DNA from: Oscillospiraceae bacterium
GTDB taxonomy: Bacteria > Bacillota > Clostridia > Oscillospirales > Ruminococcaceae
DNA: 64,000 nucleotides
Direction: 5' to 3'
Assembly (NCBI GenBank): GCA_020024285.1
Contig: JAHHTZ010000008.1
Coordinates: 23,150-87,149, forward strand
Below the pieces are notes generated by a model. The model saw nothing but the letters and a program-made list of their open reading frames with translations, was not told the origin of the DNA and made no database searches. Every line of letters begins with the position of its first letter. Position 1 is the stretch's first letter. Position numbers and translations under genes: made by a program. Shown piece by piece: positions 1-8,195 of the stretch.

Positions 1-2091
1 AGAAAGCTCAACGATTCCATGCAGGCGATGGACGACATGATGGTGCTCTTCTACCAGCATAAGGGTCTTACCGACGGTGCTTCGAACGCCATCGATCAGA
101 CTCCGTCCCAGCACCTCAACATCCGCTATATGCGTATGTTTGCAGGCGCATTCATGTATGCATCCGGCAACCACATCGGCATCGGCTGGGGCTCTGTTCC
201 CGGAATGGCAGGCGGTGTTCCCGTCAAAGCGGACGCTAAGGGCAAATATCAGTCCGGCAATCTGTTCGGCTGGGGCATCGGCCACGAGATCGGTCACGAC
301 ATCAACCAAGGCAGCTATGTCATCGCCGAAGTGACCAACAACTACTTTGCACAGCTTGCCAACTACAAGAACGGTCCAGCCCGCTTCACCTATGACAAGG
401 TGTACGACAAGGTGACCTCCAATACCGTGGGCAGGGACGAAAACCTCTTCACCCAGCTTGCAATGTTCTGGCAGCTGCGCCTTGCATACGACAACTACTA
501 TCCATACAAAACATTCGATACAGAACGCGAAGTATTCGATAATCTCTTCTTTGCCCGCGTGGATACCTTCTCAAGAACGCCTTCCCGCGCAACCGAGGGA
601 TTGGCTGATCCGAAACCGCTCAAGCTCACCGGCGATGCAGAGCAGAACTTCATCCGTCTGAGCTCTGCTGCGGCACAGAAGGACCTGAGCGAATTCTTCA
701 CCCGCTGGGGCTGGATTCCAACCGAGGAAACAAAAGCCTTCATCGGTCAGTGGCCAAAGGAAACACGCGCCATCTTCTACGGCAACGATGCCGTACAGTC
801 CTACCGCATCGAAAACCCGAACGGAGCGACCTTTGAAAATAAAATCGTCCTCCATGCATCCGAGGTCACCCTCACACAGGGCAACGATGCAAACGGTCTT
901 GAACAGAATCAGGTGAAGCTCGATATTCGCCCATCCTCTGCTGATTCCATGCTCTTTGGCTATGAAATCAGCCGCACCACCATTTCCGGCGGTGCAGAGC
1001 ACACCGAGGCAGTCGGCTTTGTACCGGCATCCTCCGACGGCAGCGCATCCTTTACGGATACGGTGACCACCATCAACAACCGCACCTTTACCTACCAGAT
1101 CACACCGATCGACCAGTACCTTGTCAGAGCAAATTCCGCTCAGATGAAGCAGATCAAGATCGCGCACGACGGCAGCCACGACAAGAGCGGCTGGACTTTG
1201 AGCACCAACATGGTTTCCGATCAGGATACCGCAGAAAACCACGATGACGAGAACCCGGATTCCGGCATGGATCAAAATGCAGGAAACGGCGGGAAGAAGT
1301 CTGCAATCGGACTTGCTGCTGACAACCGACTCGACACCACCTACAACGGAACTGCGGCAGGCGGCGATGCTCAGATCGAAGTGCAGTTTAACCGTCCGCT
1401 CAATGTGACAGGCTTTAAGCTCAGCACCGCACAGAGCGGTCTGACCGTGGAGGCAGAGCTTCTCGAAAACGGGAAATGGACCGCAGTTTCCCTCAGCGCA
1501 TCTAATGCAGGGAACAACGAGGTCGTATACTTTACGAACGACGAAGGCTGGATTCGCACCGGCAATTCGACCGCGCTGCGCCTGACCTTCAAGGGCGCAC
1601 AGAGCGTGAGCCTCAGTGAGCTGAGTGTGCTCGGTCCGACCGGCGACAACGTAGAGCATATGAGGGACGGCATCGGCATCCTCAAGGCAGACTACGTCTA
1701 CGACAAGGAGCTTTACAGCACAAGCGGACAGAAGGACGGCTTCATCCCGAAGGATTCCGTCGTATTTATGGGGACATACAAGGGCAACCCCGCTTACAAC
1801 GCCGTGATCCTCTACGATGAAAACGGAAAGATCGTGGGTGCAAACGGAACCTCCGAACAGATCATCCTTGCTCCCGTACCGGACAAGGGCGACCTGGGCA
1901 CCACCTCCGACGGACGCTGGGTATACTGGATCGCGAAGGATGCCCCAAGACCGAAGCGCGTGCGCGCAGAGCTTTACCGCGTTGACGATGCCCTCACAAA
2001 CAAAGGACAGCGCCATGTCAGCGATACCGAATGGGCAGAGGTTCCGGGAACACTTCCGGAACTCACCATCGCTTCCGACTCTCAAAACTAA
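1..2091 (+). CDS. Secreted M60-family (enhancin-like) zinc metallopeptidase, 5' end outside window
   Basis: The reading frame is open from base 1, so the N-terminus, including any signal peptide, lies upstream of the window. Counting from the first Met (base 19), a zinc site HEIGH lies at residues 89-93 with a downstream Glu at about 104, the HExxH...E layout of peptidase M60. After the catalytic part comes a fibronectin-III-like stretch (about residues 280-390), an Asp/Asn-rich linker, and a region resembling an F5/8 or galactose-binding domain (about 435-545). M60 enzymes of this architecture cleave O-glycosylated proteins such as mucins in the families studied; that role is inferred here. 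The next gene starts 30 bases downstream on the same strand, so the two are probably cotranscribed. No LPXTG-like anchor is seen at the C-terminus. Confidence 0.85.
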   Translation, partial: RKLNDSMQAMDDMMVLFYQHKGLTDGASNAIDQTPSQHLNIRYMRMFAGAFMYASGNHIGIGWGSVPGMAGGVPVKADAKGKYQSGNLFGWGIGHEIGHDINQGSYVIAEVTNNYFAQLANYKNGPARFTYDKVYDKVTSNTVGRDENLFTQLAMFWQLRLAYDNYYPYKTFDTEREVFDNLFFARVDTFSRTPSRATEGLADPKPLKLTGDAEQNFIRLSSAAAQKDLSEFFTRWGWIPTEETKAFIGQWPKETRAIFYGNDAVQSYRIENPNGATFENKIVLHASEVTLTQGNDANGLEQNQVKLDIRPSSADSMLFGYEISRTTISGGAEHTEAVGFVPASSDGSASFTDTVTTINNRTFTYQITPIDQYLVRANSAQMKQIKIAHDGSHDKSGWTLSTNMVSDQDTAENHDDENPDSGMDQNAGNGGKKSAIGLAADNRLDTTYNGTAAGGDAQIEVQFNRPLNVTGFKLSTAQSGLTVEAELLENGKWTAVSLSASNAGNNEVVYFTNDEGWIRTGNSTALRLTFKGAQSVSLSELSVLGPTGDNVEHMRDGIGILKADYVYDKELYSTSGQKDGFIPKDSVVFMGTYKGNPAYNAVILYDENGKIVGANGTSEQIILAPVPDKGDLGTTSDGRWVYWIAKDAPRPKRVRAELYRVDDALTNKGQRHVSDTEWAEVPGTLPELTIASDSQN

Positions 2092-2121
2092 TGCCCGAAC
2101 CGATTGCAAAAGGAGAGAACC

Positions 2122-3573
2122 ATGAAGAAACAAATCAAAAGCTTGATCGTTGCCGCGGTGATGGCATTCGTCCTGCCCTTGCAGGCGTTTGCCGTGTCCA
2201 CGGATGCAGCGGCGAGCTTTCAGGAGAATGGCAATCAGGCAAACGTGTCTGTTACGCTCCAGCATCCCGATGCCGGAGCGGGCGTGACCGCTCTTGAGAT
2301 GACATTCCATCTCGAAGCGATGGCAGGCTCTTTGAATCAGGCACAGCTGAGCTTCGATTTTAACGAATCACTCCCCGGAACGGTCAAGGAACACCGCTTC
2401 AATCCACAGGACAACACCCTCAAGGTGTATGTTGCAGGTGCCGAGGACGGCATCTTCCGCAATGACACCGTGAACCTTGGCACCATCAGGCTCGAAAGCA
2501 GCAGCGGCGAGCGCATTCAGCTCAAGGTCGTGACCGGAACCACCGCACCCGATGCACAGCTGAGCGACGACCTCAAGCTGCTCACCGGAGGGACCACGAT
2601 GCGCTCGATGGCGATGGAGGAAAGCTCGGCTCTCCTCAACGCCGAGGGCAGCAGCCAGACCCCCGACCGTCCGTCCCGTCCATCCCGTCCGAACGACCGC
2701 GACGACGATGACGATGATGACGACGACCTCCGCCCATCCAGACCGAGCCGCCCCAATAAGCCATCGAAAAACGACAAGCCGCAGGATATAGAGGAAGCTG
2801 TAAAGCCAACGACCCCACCTCCTGCGTCCCAGCAGCCAAGCGCCCCGACAAACAGCGCAAATGCAGCAGGCAGCTCTGCCGCTTTTGCAGACAATGTGTA
2901 CAGCGAAGCACAGCTCAAAGATGAATTTGCAAAGGGCGATGTTGTGGAGCTTGATGTGACACAGCGCACAAAGCTCAGTGACAAAGCGTTTGAAATGCTC
3001 AAAGAGAAGAAGGGTTCGCTCCTCAAGCTCGTGGGCAGGGACTACACCTGGATCTTTGATTCCAAGGAAATCAAAAATCCTTCCGTTGCAGGCGGGATCT
3101 TTGACAGCGCAGTATCCTTCACCGTCAGCGCGGAGCTTGACGCAGCCATCCAAACATTTGCAGGGGATGTGCCGTATCTCGTCTTTGAAACCGCATACAG
3201 CGGCGAGCTTCCGGGCAAGACAGTCCTCCGGCTCCAGCTCGACAAGGATACCTATGCAGGCAAGACCCTCTACGTCTACCATCAGCCGCAGCCGGGAGAG
3301 CCGACCGAGATCGCACAGGTGACGGCAGACGAAAACGGCATTGTCGAGATTTCGATGGAGCATTGCTCCGTATACTTCCTCACCACGGAACAGATCAAAG
3401 CCGGGGAAGAGGATTCCAAAGAAACAGCACAGCCAATCGAACCGTCCGAGCCGGCGCAGACCCCTGCGCAGGAGGAGGGCGTTTCGATGGGGCTTGTCCT
3501 CACCATCGTGGCAGCTATTCTGATCATTGCCGCAGGTGCCGGAATCTACTTCTATCGAAACAAGAAAGCATAA
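2122..3573 (+). CDS. Secreted membrane-anchored protein with cohesin-like domain
   Basis: Start chosen at MKKQ, 18 bases inside the longest frame, because AAAAGGAGAG lies just upstream. The 483-residue product has a signal peptide (cleavage expected after AFA), a beta-rich N-terminal domain of about 130 residues resembling cohesin/carbohydrate-binding folds, then a Pro/Ser/Arg linker interrupted by a run of Asp residues (2701-2730), a second folded domain (about residues 260-425), another Pro/Glu linker, and one C-terminal hydrophobic helix followed by RNKKA. It is therefore anchored in the membrane and faces outward. It directly follows the M60 peptidase gene, which suggests a shared role in handling host glycoproteins, possibly as a docking partner. 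The cohesin assignment is by eye only. The C-terminal part of the second domain resembles the end of the surface protein at 21851-24493. Confidence 0.7.
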   Translation: MKKQIKSLIVAAVMAFVLPLQAFAVSTDAAASFQENGNQANVSVTLQHPDAGAGVTALEMTFHLEAMAGSLNQAQLSFDFNESLPGTVKEHRFNPQDNTLKVYVAGAEDGIFRNDTVNLGTIRLESSSGERIQLKVVTGTTAPDAQLSDDLKLLTGGTTMRSMAMEESSALLNAEGSSQTPDRPSRPSRPNDRDDDDDDDDDLRPSRPSRPNKPSKNDKPQDIEEAVKPTTPPPASQQPSAPTNSANAAGSSAAFADNVYSEAQLKDEFAKGDVVELDVTQRTKLSDKAFEMLKEKKGSLLKLVGRDYTWIFDSKEIKNPSVAGGIFDSAVSFTVSAELDAAIQTFAGDVPYLVFETAYSGELPGKTVLRLQLDKDTYAGKTLYVYHQPQPGEPTEIAQVTADENGIVEISMEHCSVYFLTTEQIKAGEEDSKETAQPIEPSEPAQTPAQEEGVSMGLVLTIVAAILIIAAGAGIYFYRNKKA

Positions 3574-3580
3574 TCAAAAA

Positions 3581-3616
3581 AGGCATTTTGCGTGGCGCGC
3601 AAAATGCCTTTTTTTA
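3581..3616 (+). terminator. Rho-independent terminator of the M60 / surface protein operon
   Basis: AGGCATTTTGCG and CGCAAAATGCCT form a 12-bp stem with loop TGGCG followed by seven T, 8 bases after the stop codon. Confidence 0.85.
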
Positions 3617-3647
3617 TGAAAAATATCGCAGGATCGGGAAAAGGATA

Positions 3648-3676
3648 TTGAAAATTAAAAAAATAATCAGTATAAT
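3648..3676 (+). promoter_or_regulatory. Sigma-A promoter for the AIM24 gene
   Basis: TTGAAA at 3648-3653 and TATAAT at 3671-3676 are separated by 17 bases, about 70 bases before the gene start. Confidence 0.65.
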
Positions 3677-3744
3677 GAGAAAAAATGCTCGAAGGGAGCA
3701 CAGCCCGCAAAGGCTTCAGATGACGCAGAAAAAGGAGAGATATT

Positions 3745-4527
3745 ATGATAAAAACGAACCTGTTTGACAGTACCCCCGTTCACAAGATCGTGGATTCGGC
3801 AGGATGCTTTTCGGTGCTCGAATACGAAAAGGACATTTCTGTCACACCCGGCAGCGCAGTGACTGCCTATTATTCCTCCCAGATGAATATTCGCAAAAGA
3901 CAGGTCGTTGCAAACCTCGACGGAAACGGCGTCGTTCTTCAGTCGGGAGCTATGCAGATGATGATCGGTGCCGTGCGCACTGCAACCAATGTCAAGGGCG
4001 CAACCGACCTGATGAAAAAATTTGTGGGCAGCAAGGTGACCGGAGAAAGCGCCATCAAGCCGCGCTATGACGGCAAGGGTCTGCTTGTTTTGGAGCCTAC
4101 CTACCGCTATATCCTGTTCCAGAACCTTGCGGACTGGAAGGGCAGCCTCGTCATCGAGGACGGACTGTTCCTCGCCTGTGACGACAGCGTCGATATGAAG
4201 GTAGCATCAAGAAAGAGCATTTCTTCCGCAGTTTTGGGCGGAGAGGGACTGTTCAACACCTCCCTGAGCGGTTCGGGCATTGTCGTATTGGAAAGCCCCG
4301 TCCCCGCAGAGGAGCTGATCGTGGTGGAGCTCGACCAGGACATGATCCGCATCGACGGCAACATGGCGATTGCATGGTCGAGCACCCTCGAATTCACGGT
4401 AGAAAAAGCAACCAGCACCCTCATCGGCTCGGCAGCATCGGGCGAGGGCTTTGTGAATGTTTACCGCGGGACCGGACGCATTTTGATTGCACCGGTTGCT
4501 CAAAACAGACCCGTCCCAACCCCGTAA
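3745..4527 (+). CDS. AIM24 family protein
   Basis: 260 residues with the beta-rich pattern and repeated short Gly-rich strands of the AIM24 family (for example GNGVVLQSGAMQMM near residue 55 and GEGLFNTSLSGSGIVVLES near 165). The family is named after a yeast mitochondrial protein; bacterial members are cytosolic, with no agreed function. Start ATG at 3745 follows AAAGGAGAG. It has its own promoter and terminator, so it is a single-gene unit. No signal peptide or membrane segment is visible. Function cannot be assigned beyond the family. Confidence 0.85.
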   Translation: MIKTNLFDSTPVHKIVDSAGCFSVLEYEKDISVTPGSAVTAYYSSQMNIRKRQVVANLDGNGVVLQSGAMQMMIGAVRTATNVKGATDLMKKFVGSKVTGESAIKPRYDGKGLLVLEPTYRYILFQNLADWKGSLVIEDGLFLACDDSVDMKVASRKSISSAVLGGEGLFNTSLSGSGIVVLESPVPAEELIVVELDQDMIRIDGNMAIAWSSTLEFTVEKATSTLIGSAASGEGFVNVYRGTGRILIAPVAQNRPVPTP

Positions 4528-4535
4528 TATCAAAA

Positions 4536-4563
4536 AGCCCCCGACCTTCGGTCGGGGGCTTTG
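4536..4563. terminator. Strong hairpin terminator between convergent genes
   Basis: GCCCCCGACC and GGTCGGGGGC pair around a TTCG tetraloop, with A runs on one side and T on the other, so it can serve both the AIM24 gene and the convergent DUF6440 gene. Confidence 0.85.
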
Positions 4564-4568
4564 CTATG

Positions 4569-4730
4569 CTATCGTGTGACAACGGGCTTGCCTTCCTCAT
4601 CGAGCAGCGGCGTAAAGCCGGATGCATTGCCGTCGCGGTGAAAGAGATAATTTACCCCGGTCTGTGTATCCACCCAGATTTCTGTGACCGTGACCATCCC
4701 CTGGCTGTAAACCTTTTCAAAGCGGTTCAT
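4569..4730 (-). CDS. DUF6440 family small protein
   Basis: A 53-residue frame on the minus strand starts MNRFEKVYSQG and contains VDTQTGVNYLF, then a Gly-Asn segment and PLLDEEGKPV near the end, the pattern of DUF6440 proteins common in Firmicutes. Start ATG at 4728-4730 is preceded by GGGAGG with good spacing. It converges on the AIM24 gene and uses the same terminator. These proteins are small, soluble and of unknown role. Length agrees with the family. Confidence 0.8.
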   Translation of the reverse strand: MNRFEKVYSQGMVTVTEIWVDTQTGVNYLFHRDGNASGFTPLLDEEGKPVVTR

Positions 4731-4886
4731 AGAATCGATCCTCCCTTTTTTTCATGATTATAGCATACGCAATCGGAAAAGACAATAGCGCTTGTTTTTA
4801 TCCATAAAACTGCAAATTTAAAACATTTTCACCATGATTTTCGGAGGATTCGACTAAAAATATAGAAGTATTGCACGATAATTAAA

Positions 4887-4915
4887 TTGACAACCATCAA
4901 ACAATGTGTTACATT
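4887..4915 (+). promoter_or_regulatory. Sigma-A promoter for pepT
   Basis: TTGACA at 4887-4892, 17-base spacer, TACATT at 4910-4915, about 40 bases before the pepT start. Confidence 0.75.
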
Positions 4916-4956
4916 GGAGAAGGCAATCAAACTTGATTCAAGGAAAGGTGATTACA

Positions 4957-6174
4957 ATGAAAGCATACGAAAGATTACTCCGCTATGTCACGATCAAAAC
5001 ACCTTGCGACGAAGGCTGCGACGCTACCCCAAGCTCAAAGGCTCAGTTCGAGCTGGCAAAGGTGCTGTACGACGAGCTTAAAGCACTGGGCGTAGAGGAC
5101 GTTACCCTCACCGATCACTGCTTTGTTTACGCAAAGATCCCTGCAACGAAGGGACTCGAAAACAAGACGAAGATCGGCTTCATCGCGCATATGGACACCG
5201 TTCCGGAATTTTGTGAAAACGAGATCCGCCCCGTGATCACAGAAAACTATAACGGCGAGGATCTCCCGCTTGGAACGAGCGGTCGTGTCCTGCGCGTGAA
5301 GGATTTCCCGCATCTGCCCTCCCTCAAGGGAAGGACGCTCATCACCTCCGATGGCACCACCATCCTCGGCGTGGACGACAAAGCAGGAATTTCTGAAATC
5401 ATGACGATGGTTGAGCGCCTCAAAGAGGAAAACATCGCGCACGGTCCGCTGCGGATCGCCTTCACACCGGACGAAGAGAAGGGCACCGGCGCAAACTCCT
5501 TCGATATCGACTTCTTCGATGCCGATTATGCATACACCCTCGACGGCGACACGGAGGGCGAGATCCAGTATCAGAACTTCAACGCCTGCGAAGCCATCTT
5601 TGAAGTAAACGGCGTCAATGTTCATCCGGGCTCGGCTAAGGATGTGATGATCAACGCCGTTCTCGTAGCCTGCGAAATCAACAATATGCTCCCCGGCTGC
5701 GAAACACCAAGACATACTTCCGAATACGAGGGCTTCTATCATCTTTTGAGCATCCATGGCGACGAAGGCTTTGCAAAATCGGAATATATCATCCGCGACC
5801 ACGACGAACATTCCTTTGCGGCAAGAAAAGCCACCCTGCGCCACATCGAAAAAATTATGAACGAAACATGGGGCGAGGGGACGGTAAAGCTCACCATCAA
5901 CGACGAATACCGCAACATGGAGTGCATCGTGGAACAGTGCATGCAGCTGATTGAGAATGCAAAAGAGGCTGCAAAGGAAGTCGGCATCGAGCCGCTCGTT
6001 TGCCCGATCCGCGGCGGTACGGACGGCTGCAAGCTCTCCTTCCGCGGTCTGCCCTGCCCGAACCTCGGCGTAGGCGGTCATGGCTACCACGGTCCATACG
6101 AGCACGCTACCGCAGAGGGTATGGACAAAGCAACCGACATGACCGTTGCTCTTGTTAAGATCTTCGCAAAATAA
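4957..6174 (+). CDS. pepT: Tripeptide aminopeptidase PepT
   Basis: 405 residues, the usual length of PepT (M20B). PepT is a cytosolic di-zinc enzyme that removes the N-terminal residue from tripeptides. The metal and catalytic residues sit at the positions known for E. coli PepT: H78 and D80 in HMDTVPEF, D140 in GVDDKAG, E173-E174 in TPDEEKGTG, D196 in TLDGD, and the late GGHGYHGP segment. Start chosen at MKAYERLL (4957) rather than the longer frame because AGGAAAGGTG lies 8 bases upstream and the residue numbering then fits. It has its own promoter and terminator. Neighbouring genes encode PepD, a YfcC carrier and Xaa-Pro aminopeptidase, which points to amino acid supply from peptides. Confidence 0.95.
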   Translation: MKAYERLLRYVTIKTPCDEGCDATPSSKAQFELAKVLYDELKALGVEDVTLTDHCFVYAKIPATKGLENKTKIGFIAHMDTVPEFCENEIRPVITENYNGEDLPLGTSGRVLRVKDFPHLPSLKGRTLITSDGTTILGVDDKAGISEIMTMVERLKEENIAHGPLRIAFTPDEEKGTGANSFDIDFFDADYAYTLDGDTEGEIQYQNFNACEAIFEVNGVNVHPGSAKDVMINAVLVACEINNMLPGCETPRHTSEYEGFYHLLSIHGDEGFAKSEYIIRDHDEHSFAARKATLRHIEKIMNETWGEGTVKLTINDEYRNMECIVEQCMQLIENAKEAAKEVGIEPLVCPIRGGTDGCKLSFRGLPCPNLGVGGHGYHGPYEHATAEGMDKATDMTVALVKIFAK

Positions 6175-6192
6175 TCGACCCAATCAAAGCAC

Positions 6193-6224
6193 AAAAGGCA
6201 GTCAGGGAATCTGACTGCCTTTTG
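6193..6224. terminator. Hairpin terminator after pepT
   Basis: AAAAGGCAGTCAG and CTGACTGCCTTTT form a near-perfect stem around GGAAT; the T tract suits the plus strand. Confidence 0.85.
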
Positions 6225-6419
6225 TTATCTCCTCTTTTTTGGGGAAGGATCGAAACACAGCGCGAAAAATTCAGGATACCAAATATTTCTCCCAAAAAAT
6301 TTACCGATAGAAAAAAGATTCGGATTCGTTTTCGCACAAAGTGGGAAAAATCAAACAGGATGCCGTGCGTTTTATCAAAGCACGGATTGTATCAATACTT
6401 CCTTTTATGAGAAATTATT

Positions 6420-7871
6420 CTATTTGCATTCCTTGAGCACTTCAAGCAGGAAGTCCCAAACGCGCTTTACCGAGTCGAGATCCATCGACTCATCCGGGGT
6501 ATGAACATCTCTCAGGTCCGGCCCGATGGAGATGCAGTCGAGGTTTTCGACCTTCTGTGTGAACATTCCGCACTCCAGTCCCGCATGGATGGCTTCGATG
6601 ACAGGCTCTTTGCCGTACTGCTTTTTGAATACGGAGATCATCAGGTCCTTGAGCGGAGATTCTGCCTTGTATTCCCAGCCCGGATAGTAGCCGTCAAAGG
6701 TGGTCGTGCCGCCGAAGGAAGCTGCCGTACCTGCAACCTTGTCCGCAAGGAAGTAGATCCTGCTGTCCACGGCACTTCGGATGCCGGCGGTGAGGCGCAG
6801 GGAGCCTTCCTCTGTTTTGAGGACACCGAGGTTCAGGGAGGATTCTACGAGTCCGGGAATCTCCATGCTCATGGCGTAGATGCCCTGTGGGTAGATGAGC
6901 AGGATGCTGTAAACGCGGAAGGTGGTGTCTTTGTCGAAGGCGCGGACCTCCTGCTTGCCCTGAGGCTGTGCCGTGATCTCAACGGCTGGGTCGGTCACCT
7001 TGCATTCGTGCGCCACCGTGCTGTGGATGCGCTCGATGATGGAAAGAACCTTCTTTGCCTGTGCACCGCAGGGAACCACGATGGTTGCAGCGCATTCCTT
7101 GGTGATGACGTTGTCCGCGTTGCCGCCGTTGATCGTTACGATACGGAAGGACACTTCCTTTGCAAGCTCGTACAAAACGCGTCCCATCAGAATATTGGCG
7201 TTAAGACGCTCTTTGTTGATCTCGCCGCCGGAATGTCCGCCCTGAAGTCCGCTGACCTTCAGCTCGAACACCTCGCCGGACCGCGTTTCGTAGGAGAGCG
7301 GGAGGGAGCTTTGCGCGGTGATGCCGCCTGCGCAGCTTACGGTGAAGATGCCCTCCTCCTCGGAGTCGAGGTTGATGAGCTTTCTTGATTTGAGCATGGA
7401 AATATCGATTGCCTCTGCACCGAAGAGGCCCGTTTCTTCATCGGTTGTAAAGATGCATTCGAGCCGTGGATGCTCAATGTCGCTGCTGTCCAGCAGAGCC
7501 ATCTCCATTGCGACGGCGATGCCGTTGTCTGCGCCGAGTGTGGTGCCGTCTGCTGTGAGGATCGATCCGTTGAGCTTGAGCCGGAGCGGGTCCTTTGTGA
7601 AGTCGTGGTTTGATTCCTTCACTTTTTCGCACACCATGTCCATATGACCCTGAAGCATGATCGGTTCTGCGTTTTCATATCCTTTGGTAGCTTCTTTGAT
7701 GATGATAACATTGTTGGATGCATCCTGAATCACCTCGAGCTTGCGCTGCTTTGCAAATGCTACAAGGTGGTCGCTGAGTGCCTTTTCGTTTTTGGAGCCG
7801 TGCGGGATCTCGCAGATTTCTTCAAAAAATCCAAGCACGTTTTTCGGTTCGATCTGATCTAAAATTCTCAT
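6420..7871 (-). CDS. pepD: Aminoacyl-histidine dipeptidase (Xaa-His dipeptidase, M20C)
   Basis: 483 residues, standard for PepD. The enzyme hydrolyses dipeptides, classically carnosine-type Xaa-His, with two zinc ions in the cytosol. Visible metal and catalytic sites are H76 and D78 in QGHMDMVCE, D115 in GADNGIA, and E145-E146 in TDEETGLFGA, each at the expected spacing. The ATG at 7871 has GGAGGTG upstream. It is transcribed away from the YfcC gene, sharing a 324-base divergent region, so transporter and peptidase may be regulated together. No clear terminator was found in the 190 bases after its stop, except the hairpin at 6193-6224. Confidence 0.93.
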   Translation of the reverse strand: MRILDQIEPKNVLGFFEEICEIPHGSKNEKALSDHLVAFAKQRKLEVIQDASNNVIIIKEATKGYENAEPIMLQGHMDMVCEKVKESNHDFTKDPLRLKLNGSILTADGTTLGADNGIAVAMEMALLDSSDIEHPRLECIFTTDEETGLFGAEAIDISMLKSRKLINLDSEEEGIFTVSCAGGITAQSSLPLSYETRSGEVFELKVSGLQGGHSGGEINKERLNANILMGRVLYELAKEVSFRIVTINGGNADNVITKECAATIVVPCGAQAKKVLSIIERIHSTVAHECKVTDPAVEITAQPQGKQEVRAFDKDTTFRVYSILLIYPQGIYAMSMEIPGLVESSLNLGVLKTEEGSLRLTAGIRSAVDSRIYFLADKVAGTAASFGGTTTFDGYYPGWEYKAESPLKDLMISVFKKQYGKEPVIEAIHAGLECGMFTQKVENLDCISIGPDLRDVHTPDESMDLDSVKRVWDFLLEVLKECK

Positions 7872-8098
7872 GGTAAGAGCACCTCCGTCAATGATTTGAA
7901 TGAGCTGGGAACTATTATTTTACAATAAGAAATAATGAATAAAAAAGGCAAAAAATCCCCAATCTCATTACAGATATTATTTTAACACAAATGTGCAAAA
8001 AGTTCAACGAATTTTGTAATACATAAAATATTTTCAATTTTTACCAGGAATATTCCGGGAGTTTTTGGGATATAATACAAAATATCCGAGGTTTCTTG

Positions 8099-8127
8099 TT
8101 GACTTACTGACAGCGATATGTTATGTT
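8099..8127 (+). promoter_or_regulatory. Sigma-A promoter for the yfcC-like gene
   Basis: TTGACT at 8099-8104 and TATGTT at 8122-8127 with a 17-base spacer. A second TATAAT at 8071-8076 lacks a good -35. The rest of the 7872-8195 divergent region is AT-rich with no gene. Confidence 0.6.
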
Positions 8128-8195
8128 TGTATAGGGGTATCCCGGAAGCAGAAATATTGCATAAAAAAATTTGTGCGAATTATGGGGAGGTACTT

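Noticed and set aside
571..2310. Long minus-strand frame (579 codons) opposite the M60 gene
   Set aside because: It mirrors the codon bias of the plus-strand gene, has no ribosome site and its translation is rich in Cys and His without any domain. Similar opposite frames at 5035-6183, 10258-11712, 14747-16384, 16481-18106, 26310-27929, 32359-33780 and 49716-51581 are rejected for the same reason.
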